Of a stretch of 64,000 nucleotides of DNA, positions 33,969 to 42,818 are shown one piece after another. Made by a program: the position numbers and the translations under genes. Where the stretch lies: positions 1,178,001 to 1,242,000 of the forward strand of contig NZ_CP107008.1 of the NCBI RefSeq assembly GCF_025725685.1. Direction: 5' to 3'. The stretch's first letter is position 1; each line of letters starts with the position of its first letter. Origin of the DNA: Halomonas sp. M4R1S46 (GTDB lineage Bacteria; Pseudomonadota; Gammaproteobacteria; Pseudomonadales; Halomonadaceae). The notes beneath the pieces were generated by a model. That model saw only the letters and a list, made by a program, of their open reading frames with translations, was not told the origin of the DNA and searched no databases.

Positions 33969-33971
33969 GCC

Positions 33972-36900
33972 ATGTCGCCGACCCGTCTGGTCATCCGCTG
34001 GTCACTGACGCTGCTGGCCCTGCTACTGACGCTGGCGGCGATGCTGGTGATCCTGGTGCAGCTGCTGCTCGGCCAGGCCGATCGGCTGACGCCGCGTCTC
34101 GAGGCGCTGCTCGCCAGCCGCTTCGAGGCGGCGGTCTCCCTGGGCGGCATCGAGGGCGGCATGGCCGGCCTCGATCCCCGGCTCGAGATGGCCGACCTGG
34201 AGATCACGGCCCGGCCGGGGCTGGGCGACGTGCCGCTGCTGGAGATAGACACCGCGCGCCTGCGCCTGGACACCGCGGCGAGCCTGCGCCAGGGCATGCC
34301 GGTGGTGGCGGATGCGCGGCTCACCGGGCTCACCCTGCACCTCTACCAGGCCGCGGACCGGAGCTGGCAGTGGCCGGCCCCCGCCGAACTGCCCCCCGAA
34401 CTGATTCCCGAGACCGAGTTCAACCTGTCGCGCCTGGACTTCTGGGTCGGCGTGCTGCTGCGCCAGCGTGCCTGGGCCGAGGAGGTCCGGGTGGTGCTGC
34501 ACGGCCGCAAGGGCGAGGCGGTATTCGAGGCGCCGCGCCTGCTGATGGTCGGCGACGCGCGCAGCGCCCACCTGGAAGGCGAGGTGCACCGCCGCGACCG
34601 GCCGGGTCAGGCCTTCCAGGTGGTGATGGAGGTGGTGCCGGGAGAGCGGGGGCTGGACGACTTCGGCGCCGCCCTGCAGGCCGACATGCCGCTTGCGAGC
34701 CTGATCGGGCTGTCCGAGCGGCTGGGCTACGAGGACCTGCTGAGTGTCGACGCGGCGGAGGGCGAGGCGCGGCTCTGGGGGCGCTGGACCCGCGGTCGCC
34801 TCGCCGATGTCCGCCTGGATATCGAGGCCTCGCGGCTGGCCCTCAACCAGCAGACGCCGCCGCCCGACGGCGCCCCCGAGAGCGGGATCGTGCTCGAGGA
34901 GGCGATGCTCAAGGGCCAGTGGCTGCGTGACGAGGCCGGCGAGGGCTGGCAGGCCTGGTTCGAGGGCGACGCCCGCAATGCCACCGTCGGCGTCGACCCG
35001 GCGGCCGGCCCCCCCGTGCCTCGCTACTGGCACTTGCAGAGCCGGCCGGACGGCTGGTGGCTCAATGCCAGCGCCTTCGACCTGGGGGCGCTGGCCGCCT
35101 GGCGGGAGCGGCTGCCATTGCCCGAGGGGCTGTCGCGGGTCATCGCCAGCCTGGCCCCCCGGGGGCGGATCTCGGCGCTGGGCCTCGGCTGGCGCGACGA
35201 CCAGTGGCGGGCCCGGGTCAGCGCCACCGACGTCGCCGTCGCCCCCTGGCAGCAGGCCCCGGGGGGCGGGCCCCTGGATATCTGGCTCGAGGCCGACGGC
35301 AGCCGCGGGCGGGTGCGCTTCGTCGACAGCGGCGATGCCGAGCTGGTGTTCCCCGAGATCTTCACCGCGCCGCTGGCCCTCGACCACGCCAGCGGCCGGG
35401 TCGACTGGGTGTATGACGGGCCCCGCAGCTTCGTCAGCGGCCGCCAGCTGGCGGTCGGCTGGCAGGGCGCCGAGGTCGAGGGGGGCTTCGGCCTATCCAT
35501 CGGCGCTCCCGGACGCGGCGGCTTCGGCCTGCAGCTGGACTTCCGGGACGTGGACGCCGTGTCGCGGTCCCTGACCGACTGGCTGCCCATGGCGCTGCTG
35601 CGCGAGCGGGTCGACGCCGACCTCGCCGACTGGCTCGCCGGGGGCCTGGCCGGCCGGGTGCCGGCGGGCGCACTGCGCCTGCATGTGCCCGTGTCCCGCG
35701 AGTCCCGCAGCGAGGCCGCGCCGATCGACCCGACGCTGCGCCTGGCGCTCGAGGTCCGCGACGGACACCTGCCCTTCGCCCCCGGCTGGCCGGCCGTGGA
35801 CGGCGTCGAGGGTCGCCTCGAGCTCGAGGGGCAGCGACTCACCGCCCGGGTGGCGCGCGCCGAGAGCCTCGGGGTCGAGGCCCGGGACGCCGTGGTGCGG
35901 ATGGCCGACGAGACCCTCGAGGTCGACGCCCCCCTGACCGCCGACGTCCCGGCATTGACCCGCTATCTCGCCACCATGCCCGTCGATGGCACCGCGCTGG
36001 CCGCCGACTGGCAGGGCGACGGCCGGGTGGCCGGACGCCTCGACCTGACCCTGCCGCTGGCCGACCCCGAGGCCCTGTCGCTGGATATCAGCGGCGAGGC
36101 GACGCTGCCGCGGCTGGTGCATGCGCCCACCGGCCTGGTCATCGAGTCCCTGGCGGGCCCCCTGGCCTGGCACCAGCGGGGCGAGACCGGGACCCTGGAG
36201 GGACGGCTCGCCGGGCGCCTGCTGGGCGGGCCCCTGGAGGCCGATATCGACACCGGCGGGGAGGGCGTCGCGATGTCCGGGACCGCCGCCGTCGAGGCGC
36301 TGCTCGACCTGGGCGCGCCGGCCGGGGCGAAGCAGATCGTCTCGGGGCGGCTGCCCTGGCAGGGACGCCTGTCGATCGGCGAGGGGCCGCCCGGCCTGGC
36401 CCTGGAGAGTACCCTTCAGGGCACCGCCATCGACCTGCCGGCCCCCCTCGGCAAGGCGGCCGACGAGATCCGGCCGCTGCGGCTGTCCGTGGAGCTGGCC
36501 GAGACGCTGCGCGTGTCCGGCCGTCTTGGCGCACAACTCGGACTGCGCTGGCGGGACCAGGGCGGCGGCCAGGGCCAGGTGTGGCTGGGCGGGGGCGGGC
36601 CCTCGACCTGGCCGGCCGAGCCCGGCTGGTCGGTGCAGGCCTACCTGCCGCGGCTGGCGCCCGGCGACTGGGCGCGGCGGCTCTCGCCCCTGGCCGGTGA
36701 CCTCGGGGCGCCGGGCGGCGGCCAGGGGCTGTCGCGGGTGACCCTGGACACCGACTGCCTGAGCGTCCGGGAGCGCTGTCTCGGCTCGCTGATCATCGAT
36801 GGCCGGCCCGTGTCCGGGGGCTGGGACCTGGCCCTCGACGGCACCCTGCTGGCCGGCCGGGTCGCCTATCGCAAGGGCCAGGCCATGCCGCTGGACGTGT

Positions 36901-37829
36901 CGTTGAGCAGCCTGTCGCTGGACGGCTGGCTGCCCGGCGAGGCCGGGGGCAGCGGCGAACTCTTCGACGAGCTGGAGGCGGCGACGGAGCCGGCGCCCAT
37001 GCCGGCGTGGCTCGGGGAGCTGCCGTCGGGGCGCCTGCGGGTGGCCGACATCCACTGGCGGGCCCGGCGCCTCGGCCCCGTTACCGCCTACTGGCGGGCC
37101 ACCCCCGAGCAACTGGTGGTGGACCCGGTGGGCCTGACCCTGGGGGAGATCGCGGCCCACGGCAACCTGACCTGGGAGGCCACCGGCCCCGCGGCCAGCC
37201 TGACCCGGGCACGGCTGTCGCTGGACGGCCGCGACCTGGGCTCGGCCCTGGAGGTGCTGGGCCAGCCGGTGGCGGTGCGCAGCGAGGAGACCCGGGTCGA
37301 CAGCCAGCTGGCCTGGCCCGGCGCCCCCTGGCAGTTCGCCCTGGCCCGGTCGCGGGGCAGCCTCGAGGTCGAGCTGCGCGACGGCCGCTTCGTCAACCTC
37401 GAGTCACCCTCCGCCCGGGTGGTCGGCCTGCTCAACGTCGACAACCTGCTGCGCCGGCTGACCCTGGACTTTTCCGACATCTCCGGCCGGGGCACGGCCT
37501 TCGATCGTGTCAGCGGCGCGGCGACCCTGTATGGTGGCGTGCTGGAGACCCGTGGCCCGGTGACCATCGACGGGCCGGCGACCACCTTCACCCTGGAGGG
37601 CAGTGTCGACCTGGCCCGTCGGGAACTCGACCAGCGGCTCGGCGTCACAGTCCCGGTGAGCAACAACCTGCCACTGGCGGCGGTGATCGCCGGCGCCCCC
37701 GTGGTGGGCGGCGCGCTGTTCATCGCCGACAAGATCTTCGGCGAGGCCATCGACCGCGTGACCCGAATTCACTATCGCGTGCGGGGGCCCTGGACCTCGC
37801 CGCGCATCTCTCTGGAAAGTGCCGAATGA
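33972..37829 (+). CDS. yhdP: YhdP family AsmA-like phospholipid transport protein
   Basis: YhdP-type proteins span from the inner membrane across the periplasm as a long beta-groove bridge and help move phospholipids to the outer membrane. This 1285-residue product has one N-terminal transmembrane helix (WSLTLLALLLTLAAMLVILVQ, about 10-30), a long beta-rich repetitive body, and the conserved C-terminal DUF3971/AsmA region (GVLETRGPVTIDGPATTFTL and LPLAAVIAGAPVVGGALFIADKIFG). The length is typical. The stop overlaps the tldD start (ATGA). The mla phospholipid system is also encoded in this window. Confidence 0.92.
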   Translation: MSPTRLVIRWSLTLLALLLTLAAMLVILVQLLLGQADRLTPRLEALLASRFEAAVSLGGIEGGMAGLDPRLEMADLEITARPGLGDVPLLEIDTARLRLDTAASLRQGMPVVADARLTGLTLHLYQAADRSWQWPAPAELPPELIPETEFNLSRLDFWVGVLLRQRAWAEEVRVVLHGRKGEAVFEAPRLLMVGDARSAHLEGEVHRRDRPGQAFQVVMEVVPGERGLDDFGAALQADMPLASLIGLSERLGYEDLLSVDAAEGEARLWGRWTRGRLADVRLDIEASRLALNQQTPPPDGAPESGIVLEEAMLKGQWLRDEAGEGWQAWFEGDARNATVGVDPAAGPPVPRYWHLQSRPDGWWLNASAFDLGALAAWRERLPLPEGLSRVIASLAPRGRISALGLGWRDDQWRARVSATDVAVAPWQQAPGGGPLDIWLEADGSRGRVRFVDSGDAELVFPEIFTAPLALDHASGRVDWVYDGPRSFVSGRQLAVGWQGAEVEGGFGLSIGAPGRGGFGLQLDFRDVDAVSRSLTDWLPMALLRERVDADLADWLAGGLAGRVPAGALRLHVPVSRESRSEAAPIDPTLRLALEVRDGHLPFAPGWPAVDGVEGRLELEGQRLTARVARAESLGVEARDAVVRMADETLEVDAPLTADVPALTRYLATMPVDGTALAADWQGDGRVAGRLDLTLPLADPEALSLDISGEATLPRLVHAPTGLVIESLAGPLAWHQRGETGTLEGRLAGRLLGGPLEADIDTGGEGVAMSGTAAVEALLDLGAPAGAKQIVSGRLPWQGRLSIGEGPPGLALESTLQGTAIDLPAPLGKAADEIRPLRLSVELAETLRVSGRLGAQLGLRWRDQGGGQGQVWLGGGGPSTWPAEPGWSVQAYLPRLAPGDWARRLSPLAGDLGAPGGGQGLSRVTLDTDCLSVRERCLGSLIIDGRPVSGGWDLALDGTLLAGRVAYRKGQAMPLDVSLSSLSLDGWLPGEAGGSGELFDELEAATEPAPMPAWLGELPSGRLRVADIHWRARRLGPVTAYWRATPEQLVVDPVGLTLGEIAAHGNLTWEATGPAASLTRARLSLDGRDLGSALEVLGQPVAVRSEETRVDSQLAWPGAPWQFALARSRGSLEVELRDGRFVNLESPSARVVGLLNVDNLLRRLTLDFSDISGRGTAFDRVSGAATLYGGVLETRGPVTIDGPATTFTLEGSVDLARRELDQRLGVTVPVSNNLPLAAVIAGAPVVGGALFIADKIFGEAIDRVTRIHYRVRGPWTSPRISLESAE

Positions 37830-39280
37830 CATCACAGACCCACTCCCTGCTCGACCCGGCCGCCGAGGTGCTGCTCGCCCCCGGTGGGCTCGACCTCGCG
37901 GCCATGGAGGCCGGCCTCGGCCATGCCCTGGGGCCCGGCATCGACTACGCCGATCTCTACTTCCAGCGCAGCTGGCACGAGGGCTGGGTGCTGGAGGACG
38001 GCGAGGTCAAGGAGGCCAGCTACAACATCGACGGCGGCGTCGGGGTGCGGGCCATGGCCGGCGAGAAGACCGGCTTCGCCTATTCCAACCAGATCACCGC
38101 CGATGCGCTGGCCGAGACCGGGCGCACCGCCGCCGGTATCGTCAGGAGCGGCGCCCGGCTGGCGGCGGCCCCCCGGGTGCTGGCCGCGCCGGCGGGCCGC
38201 TATGCCGGCATCGACCCGCTGTCGGGGCTGTCCGCCGACGACAAGATCGCCATGCTCAAGCTGGCCGATCGGGTGGCCCGTTCGGCGGACCCGGCGGTGA
38301 GCCAGGTCAGCGCCTCTCTCACCGGGGTCCACGAGGTGGTGCTGGTACGCGCCAGTGACGGCACCCTGGCCGCGGACATCCGCCCGCTGGTGCGCCTCAA
38401 TGTCAGCGTCATCGCGGTGCGCGACGGCCGCCGGGAACGCGGCAGCGCCGGTGGCGGCGGCCGCTATCCCATGGCGCGCCTGCGCGACGAGAACGTCGCC
38501 GAGCGCTATGCCCGGGAGGCGGTGCGCCAGGCCCTGGTCAACCTCGATGCCGTGGACGCCCCGGCCGGCCAGATGCCGGTGGTGCTGGGCGCCGGCTGGC
38601 CGGGCATCCTGCTCCACGAGGCCGTCGGCCACGGCCTGGAAGGGGACTTCAACCGCAAAGGCAGTTCGGCCTTCGCCGGCCGCATGGGCCAGCGCGTGGC
38701 CGCTCCCGGTGTCACCGTGGTCGACGACGCGACCCTGGCCGACCGACGCGGCTCGATGACCGTCGACGACGAGGGCACGCCGGGGCAGAGCACGACCCTG
38801 ATCGAGGACGGCATCCTCACCGGCTACATGCAGGACAAGCTCAACGCCCGGCTGATGGGCATGGCGCCCACCGGCAACGCCCGTCGCGAGTCCTTCGCCC
38901 ACCTGCCCATGCCGCGCATGACCAACACCTACATGCGAGCCGGCCAGGACGACCCCGCCGACATCATCAAGAGCGTCTCGCGGGGGCTCTATGCGGTCAG
39001 CTTCGGCGGCGGCCAGGTGGATATCACCTCGGGCAAGTTCGTGTTCTCGGCGAGCGAGGCCTACCTGATCGAGGACGGCCGGATCACCGCGCCGGTGAAG
39101 GGCGCGACCCTGATCGGCAACGGTCCCGAGGCCATGGGGCGGGTCTCGATGATCGGCCACGACCTGGAACTGGATACCGGGATCGGCGTGTGCGGCAAGG
39201 AAGGCCAGGGCGTGCCGGTGGGCGTGGGCCAGCCCACCCTGAAGCTGGACGAGCTGACCGTGGGCGGAACGCAATCCTGA
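37826..39280 (+). CDS. tldD: Metalloprotease TldD
   Basis: TldD pairs with TldE/PmbA to form a zinc protease that degrades unfolded peptides and matures some modified peptides. The 484-residue protein carries the catalytic metal motif LLHEAVGHGLEGDF (HExxxH) and conserved GVGVRAMAGEKTGFAYSN, LAHxPMPR-like FAHLPMPRMTNTYM and FVFSASEAYLIEDGRI blocks. The ATG at 37826 overlaps the yhdP stop; the much longer open frame upstream is a shadow of yhdP. The partner gene pmbA is at 40069-41409. Confidence 0.95.
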   Translation: MTSQTHSLLDPAAEVLLAPGGLDLAAMEAGLGHALGPGIDYADLYFQRSWHEGWVLEDGEVKEASYNIDGGVGVRAMAGEKTGFAYSNQITADALAETGRTAAGIVRSGARLAAAPRVLAAPAGRYAGIDPLSGLSADDKIAMLKLADRVARSADPAVSQVSASLTGVHEVVLVRASDGTLAADIRPLVRLNVSVIAVRDGRRERGSAGGGGRYPMARLRDENVAERYAREAVRQALVNLDAVDAPAGQMPVVLGAGWPGILLHEAVGHGLEGDFNRKGSSAFAGRMGQRVAAPGVTVVDDATLADRRGSMTVDDEGTPGQSTTLIEDGILTGYMQDKLNARLMGMAPTGNARRESFAHLPMPRMTNTYMRAGQDDPADIIKSVSRGLYAVSFGGGQVDITSGKFVFSASEAYLIEDGRITAPVKGATLIGNGPEAMGRVSMIGHDLELDTGIGVCGKEGQGVPVGVGQPTLKLDELTVGGTQS

Positions 39281-39300
39281 GGGGAAGCCGCTGCGCTCGA

Positions 39301-39386
39301 CGAGGCGGCGTTGGCGGCGAACTCGCCATGCTCATTTAGAAGTGACTAAACTCCGCTGGCTCGTTCGCCGCCGCCTGGCCTCGTCT
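39301..39386. repeat. Imperfect palindromic element between tldD and yjgA
   Basis: Nested inverted repeats span about 85 bases: outer CGAGGC / GCCTCG, middle GGCGGCGAAC (39313-39322) / GTTCGCCGCC (39363-39372), and inner TTTAG / CTAAA (39335-39339 with 39346-39350) around AAGTGA. It lies between convergent genes and resembles a REP/BIME-like extragenic element or a bidirectional terminator. Confidence 0.6.
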
Positions 39387-39430
39387 TCGCTCGCTGGCTT
39401 CTCGAGCCATGGGAAGACAGGAGACGAGGT

Positions 39431-39937
39431 TCAGAGACTGGCGGTGTCGCGGATCAGCCGGAACAGCCGGCGGGCGTTGGTGGGCGGCTTGCCCTGGTCG
39501 CGCTCGCGGCGGGCGTTGCGGATCAGCTGGCGCAGCGCCTGGCGGTCGACGTCGGGGAACTCGGCGATGAAGGCCTCGACGGCGTCGTCGCCCTCGTCGA
39601 CCAGCCGGTCGCGCCACTTCTCCAGGCGGTGGAAGGCATGGTCGCGGCGCAGCTGCTCCTGGTCGATCTCGTCGAACACCGCCTGGATGCCGGTGAGGTC
39701 CTCGCGGCGCATCAGCTTGCCGACGTACTGCATATGGCGTCGGCGGGCTTCCCGGGCGCGAATCCGCCCGGTCTCCTCGATGGCCGCGAGCAGGTCGTCG
39801 GAGAGGGGAAAGCGGGCCCGCTCGGCCGCGCTCATGGCGATCAGCCGTTCGCCGAGGGACTGCAGCGCGTGCATCTCGCGCTTGAGCTGGGACTTGCTGG
39901 GCCGTTCGTCGGCCGGAGAGAGATCATCCTGGGTCAT
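39431..39937 (-). CDS. yjgA: Ribosome-associated protein YjgA (DUF615, DarP)
   Basis: YjgA/DarP associates with late 50S ribosomal precursors. This 168-residue, highly charged helical protein shows SKSQLKREMHALQSLGERLI, MQYVGKLMRREDL and a terminal RQLIRNARRERDQGKPP, the core DUF615 blocks. The ATG at 39937 (MTQDDLSPADERP) is chosen because the upstream frame is not conserved. It is divergent from pmbA, the usual arrangement in gammaproteobacteria. Confidence 0.93.
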   Translation of the reverse strand: MTQDDLSPADERPSKSQLKREMHALQSLGERLIAMSAAERARFPLSDDLLAAIEETGRIRAREARRRHMQYVGKLMRREDLTGIQAVFDEIDQEQLRRDHAFHRLEKWRDRLVDEGDDAVEAFIAEFPDVDRQALRQLIRNARRERDQGKPPTNARRLFRLIRDTASL

Positions 39938-40068
39938 GCGGCGTCCTGGGTCGTGAAGATTCGGGGCGTGGGGCATCGGTCCAGTATACCAGCCCGTCGC
40001 GGCGGGCTGGACGAATGCCATATTCTGGAGCATCGGCCCGCGGGCCGGTCGAGTTAAGGAGAGAGACC

Positions 40069-41409
40069 ATGACACAGGCTTTCGATGCCGCCGCCCAGCA
40101 GTCGCTGCTGGAAACCCGCGCCGAGGCGGCCCTGGCGCTGGCACGCCGGCTGGGCGCCGACGCCTGCGAGGTGGGGGCCAGCGTCGACCAGGGGGTCGGC
40201 GTCAACGTGCGCGAGGGCGAGGTGGAGACCGTCGAGCTGTCCCGGGACCAGGGCATCGCGGTGACCGTCTATGTGGGGCAACGCAAGGGCAGTGCCTCGT
40301 CCACGGATGCCGGTGAGGCCTCGATCCGCGACGTGGTGGAGAAGGCCCTGGCCATCGCCCGCCACACCGGCGAGGATCCGGCCGCGGGGCTGGCCGATGC
40401 GGCGCTGATGGCCCGCCACCTGCCGGACCTCGACGTCCACCATCCCTGGCCGCTGACCACCGAGCAGGCCATCGACCTGGCCCTGGCCTGCGAGGGCGCC
40501 GGTCGCGGCATGGCGGGGATCAAGAGTTCCGACGGCGCCGGGCTCTCCAGCGGCGAGGGCGTGCGGGTCTACGCCAACAGCCACGGCTTCCTGGGCAGCC
40601 AGCGCGGCAGTCGTCATTCGCTGTCCTGCATGCTGATCGCCGAGGACGAGGGGGGCATGCAGCGCGACTACGACTACACCAGCGCGCGTGACCCCCGCGA
40701 CCTGCTCGCCCCGGAGGCGGTGGGCGAGAGTGCGGCGCGGCGGACCCTGCGGCGGCTGGGGGCGCGGCGCCCGGCCACCGGTCGCCTGCCGGTGCTCTTC
40801 GATCCGACCCTGGCCGCGGGCCTGGTCGGCCACCTGATGGGGGCGATCGCCGGCGGGGCCCTGTACCGCCAGTCCTCCTTCCTCTGCGAGCGGCTCGGCG
40901 AGACCCTCTTCCCGGACTGGTTCTCGCTGTACGAGCGACCCATGGAGGTCGGCGCCATGGCCAGCAGCCCCTTCGACAACGACGGCGTCCAGACCCGCGA
41001 CAACGTCTTCATCGAGCGTGGCCGGCTGGCCAGCTACATGCTCTCCGCCTACAGCGCCCGGCGCCTGGGCATGGCGACCACCGGCAATGCCGGCGGGGCC
41101 CGCAACCTGCGCCTCGACGCGCCGCTCGCCTCCCGGGACGCCCTGCTCGCGCGCATGGGGCGTGGGGTACTGGTCACCGAGCTGATGGGCCAGGGGGTCA
41201 ACGGCGTCACCGGCGACTATTCGCGGGGGGCGGCGGGCTTCTGGGTCGAGGACGGCGAGATCCAGCACCCGGTGGAGGAGTTCACCATCGCCGGCAACCT
41301 GGAGGCGATGTTCAAGGGGCTGGTCGGCGTCGGTGACGACATCGACACCCGCGGCAGCATCCACTCCGGCAGCTGGCTGATCGACGAGATGACGGTGGCC
41401 GGCGGCTAA
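40069..41409 (+). CDS. pmbA: Metalloprotease PmbA/TldE
   Basis: PmbA is the partner of TldD in the heterodimeric TldD/E protease; it lacks the HExxxH site itself. The 446-residue protein begins MTQAFDAAAQQSLLETR after an AAGGAGAGA ribosome site. It has the family blocks GVGVNVREGEVETVELSRDQG, VLFDPTLAAGLVGHLMGAIAGG and GQGVNGVTGDYSRGAAGFWVE. The stop is followed within bases by a composite repeat element. Confidence 0.95.
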   Translation: MTQAFDAAAQQSLLETRAEAALALARRLGADACEVGASVDQGVGVNVREGEVETVELSRDQGIAVTVYVGQRKGSASSTDAGEASIRDVVEKALAIARHTGEDPAAGLADAALMARHLPDLDVHHPWPLTTEQAIDLALACEGAGRGMAGIKSSDGAGLSSGEGVRVYANSHGFLGSQRGSRHSLSCMLIAEDEGGMQRDYDYTSARDPRDLLAPEAVGESAARRTLRRLGARRPATGRLPVLFDPTLAAGLVGHLMGAIAGGALYRQSSFLCERLGETLFPDWFSLYERPMEVGAMASSPFDNDGVQTRDNVFIERGRLASYMLSAYSARRLGMATTGNAGGARNLRLDAPLASRDALLARMGRGVLVTELMGQGVNGVTGDYSRGAAGFWVEDGEIQHPVEEFTIAGNLEAMFKGLVGVGDDIDTRGSIHSGSWLIDEMTVAGG

Positions 41410-41410
41410 A

Positions 41411-41607
41411 CCGGGCTTCGCCCGGAGCGATAAGCCATAAGCTTGAAGCTGGAAGAAAACGCTTGACGCCTCGGGTGGCGAATTCAGGCTGCCTTCCAGC
41501 TTCCAGCTTCCAGCTTCCAGCTTCCAGCTTCCAGCTTCCAGCTTCCAGCTTCCAGCTTCCAGCTTCCAGCTTCCAGCTTCCAGCTTCCAGCTTCCAGCTT
41601 CCAGCTT
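41411..41607. repeat. Composite repeat, copy 1: hairpin + conserved block + 16 x TTCCAGC
   Basis: The element has three parts. First is a short hairpin CCGGGC-TTC-GCCCGG (41411-41425). Next is a 63-base block (41431-41493), 55 of 63 identical to the block at 59912-59974, which contains GAAGCTGGAAG (41445-41455), one antisense copy of the array unit. Last is a perfect tandem array of 16 TTCCAGC heptamers (41494-41605). It lies between the convergent pmbA and ptsO; the ptsO stop codon begins 3 bases past the array. The array is open in all frames because 7x3 gives a 21-base peptide period, but no frame is supported as coding. Confidence 0.93.
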
Positions 41608-41877
41608 TCAAACGTCCTCGTCGAAGCGGGCGTGGAAGAGCGCCTCGAGGGCATCCAGGACCGCCTCGCCATCCTCGCCCTCGGCTTCCAGGGTGAGCTC
41701 GGTGCCGCAGGGCGCGGCCAGCATCAACAGTGCCATGATATTGGCCGCGTCGGCCTGCTGCTCCCCATGGTAGACGGTGACCCGCGAGGCATAGGGCTGG
41801 CAGCACTGTACCAGGCGGGTGGCCGCGCGGGCGTGCAGGCCGCGCTTGTTGGTCAGGGTGAGCTTGCGTCTTGGCAC
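41608..41877 (-). CDS. ptsO: Nitrogen-PTS phosphocarrier protein NPr (HPr family)
   Basis: NPr passes phosphate between PtsP and PtsN in the nitrogen-related phosphotransferase system. The 89-residue protein has the phosphorylated His15 in KRGLHARAATRLVQ and the family body ADAANIMALLMLAAPCGTELTLEAEGEDGEAVLDAL. The gene follows rapZ by 3 bases and is the last of the rpoN cluster. Its stop codon directly abuts the heptamer array, so the 3' untranslated region consists of the repeat. Confidence 0.95.
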   Translation of the reverse strand: MPRRKLTLTNKRGLHARAATRLVQCCQPYASRVTVYHGEQQADAANIMALLMLAAPCGTELTLEAEGEDGEAVLDALEALFHARFDEDV

Positions 41878-41880
41878 GTC

Positions 41881-42780
41881 TCAGCGGTCCTCGTCGGTAT
41901 CGGGGGCGGGCAGGTTGCGCTGCAGGCCGAGCTCTCGATGGCGGAGTCGGACCCCGGGGGAGGCCGCGGCCAGGCGATGGGCCAGCCCTTCGGCGAGGTA
42001 CACCGAGCGGTGCTGGCCGCCGGTGCAGCCGATGGCGACGGTGAGATAGCTACGCTGGCTGGCCTGGTAACGGGGCAGCCAGCGCTCGACCCAGGCCAGG
42101 ATATCGGCGGCCATCTCGGCGACCATCGGGTAGCTGTCGAGGAAGGCGATCACGCTGTCATCGCGGCCGGTGGCGTCACGCAGCTGGGGATCCCAGTAGG
42201 GGTTCGGCAGGCAGCGGGCATCGAAGACGATATCGGCATCCAGGGGCACGCCCCGCTTGAAGCCGAAGGACTCCACGGTGAGGGTCAGCCCCTCGCGGCG
42301 ATGACCGGCCACCTGGTCGGTGATGCGGCCCCGGAGGTCGTGCACCGAGAGACGCGAGGTGTCGATCACCAGGTCGGCGAGGTCGCGGATCTCCGCCAGG
42401 GCGGCCTCCTCGCAGTCGATCGCCTCCGCCAGGGTCATCTGGCTGTCCCGGGTCAGGGGGTGGCGGCGACGGGTCGCCGAGTAGCGCTCCAGCAGGATAC
42501 GGGCATCGGTGGTCAGGTAGACCACCTGGCAGTGGATGTTGCGGGCCCGCACGTCCTCGAGCAGGGCAGGGAAGCGTTCCAGGGCGTGGGGCAGGTTGCG
42601 GGCATCGATGCTCACGGCGATGGAGCTGCGCAGCGACTGGCCGCTGCGCAGCTCGTCCACCAGGGGGCCGAGCAGCATGGCCGGAAGATTGTCGATGGCG
42701 TAGTAGCCGAGGTCCTCCAGGGCCTGCAGTGCGATCGACTTGCCCGAGCCGGAGCGGCCGCTGATGATCACGAGCTGCAT
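41881..42780 (-). CDS. rapZ: RNase adapter protein RapZ
   Basis: RapZ binds nucleotides and, in enterobacteria, guides RNase E to the GlmZ small RNA to tune glucosamine-6-phosphate synthesis. This 299-residue protein has Walker A GRSGSGKS (8-15), the conserved YYAIDNLPAMLL, SFGFKRGVPLDADIVFDARCLPNPYWDP and IGCTGGQHRSVYLAE blocks. Its place between ptsN and ptsO is standard. Confidence 0.96.
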   Translation of the reverse strand: MQLVIISGRSGSGKSIALQALEDLGYYAIDNLPAMLLGPLVDELRSGQSLRSSIAVSIDARNLPHALERFPALLEDVRARNIHCQVVYLTTDARILLERYSATRRRHPLTRDSQMTLAEAIDCEEAALAEIRDLADLVIDTSRLSVHDLRGRITDQVAGHRREGLTLTVESFGFKRGVPLDADIVFDARCLPNPYWDPQLRDATGRDDSVIAFLDSYPMVAEMAADILAWVERWLPRYQASQRSYLTVAIGCTGGQHRSVYLAEGLAHRLAAASPGVRLRHRELGLQRNLPAPDTDEDR

Positions 42781-42818
42781 GGGGGATCTCCTGGTCGGGG
42801 CCGGCCGGCCCGGGCCGG

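Noticed and set aside
41494..41605. The tandem TTCCAGC array as a CRISPR array
   Set aside because: The units are 7 bases and contiguous, with no spacers and no cas genes nearby.
41463..41696. Frames encoding repeated QLPASSF or KLEAGSW peptides across the heptamer arrays
   Set aside because: A 7-base repeat gives a 21-base, all-frames-open peptide by arithmetic. No conserved start or flanking protein sequence supports translation.
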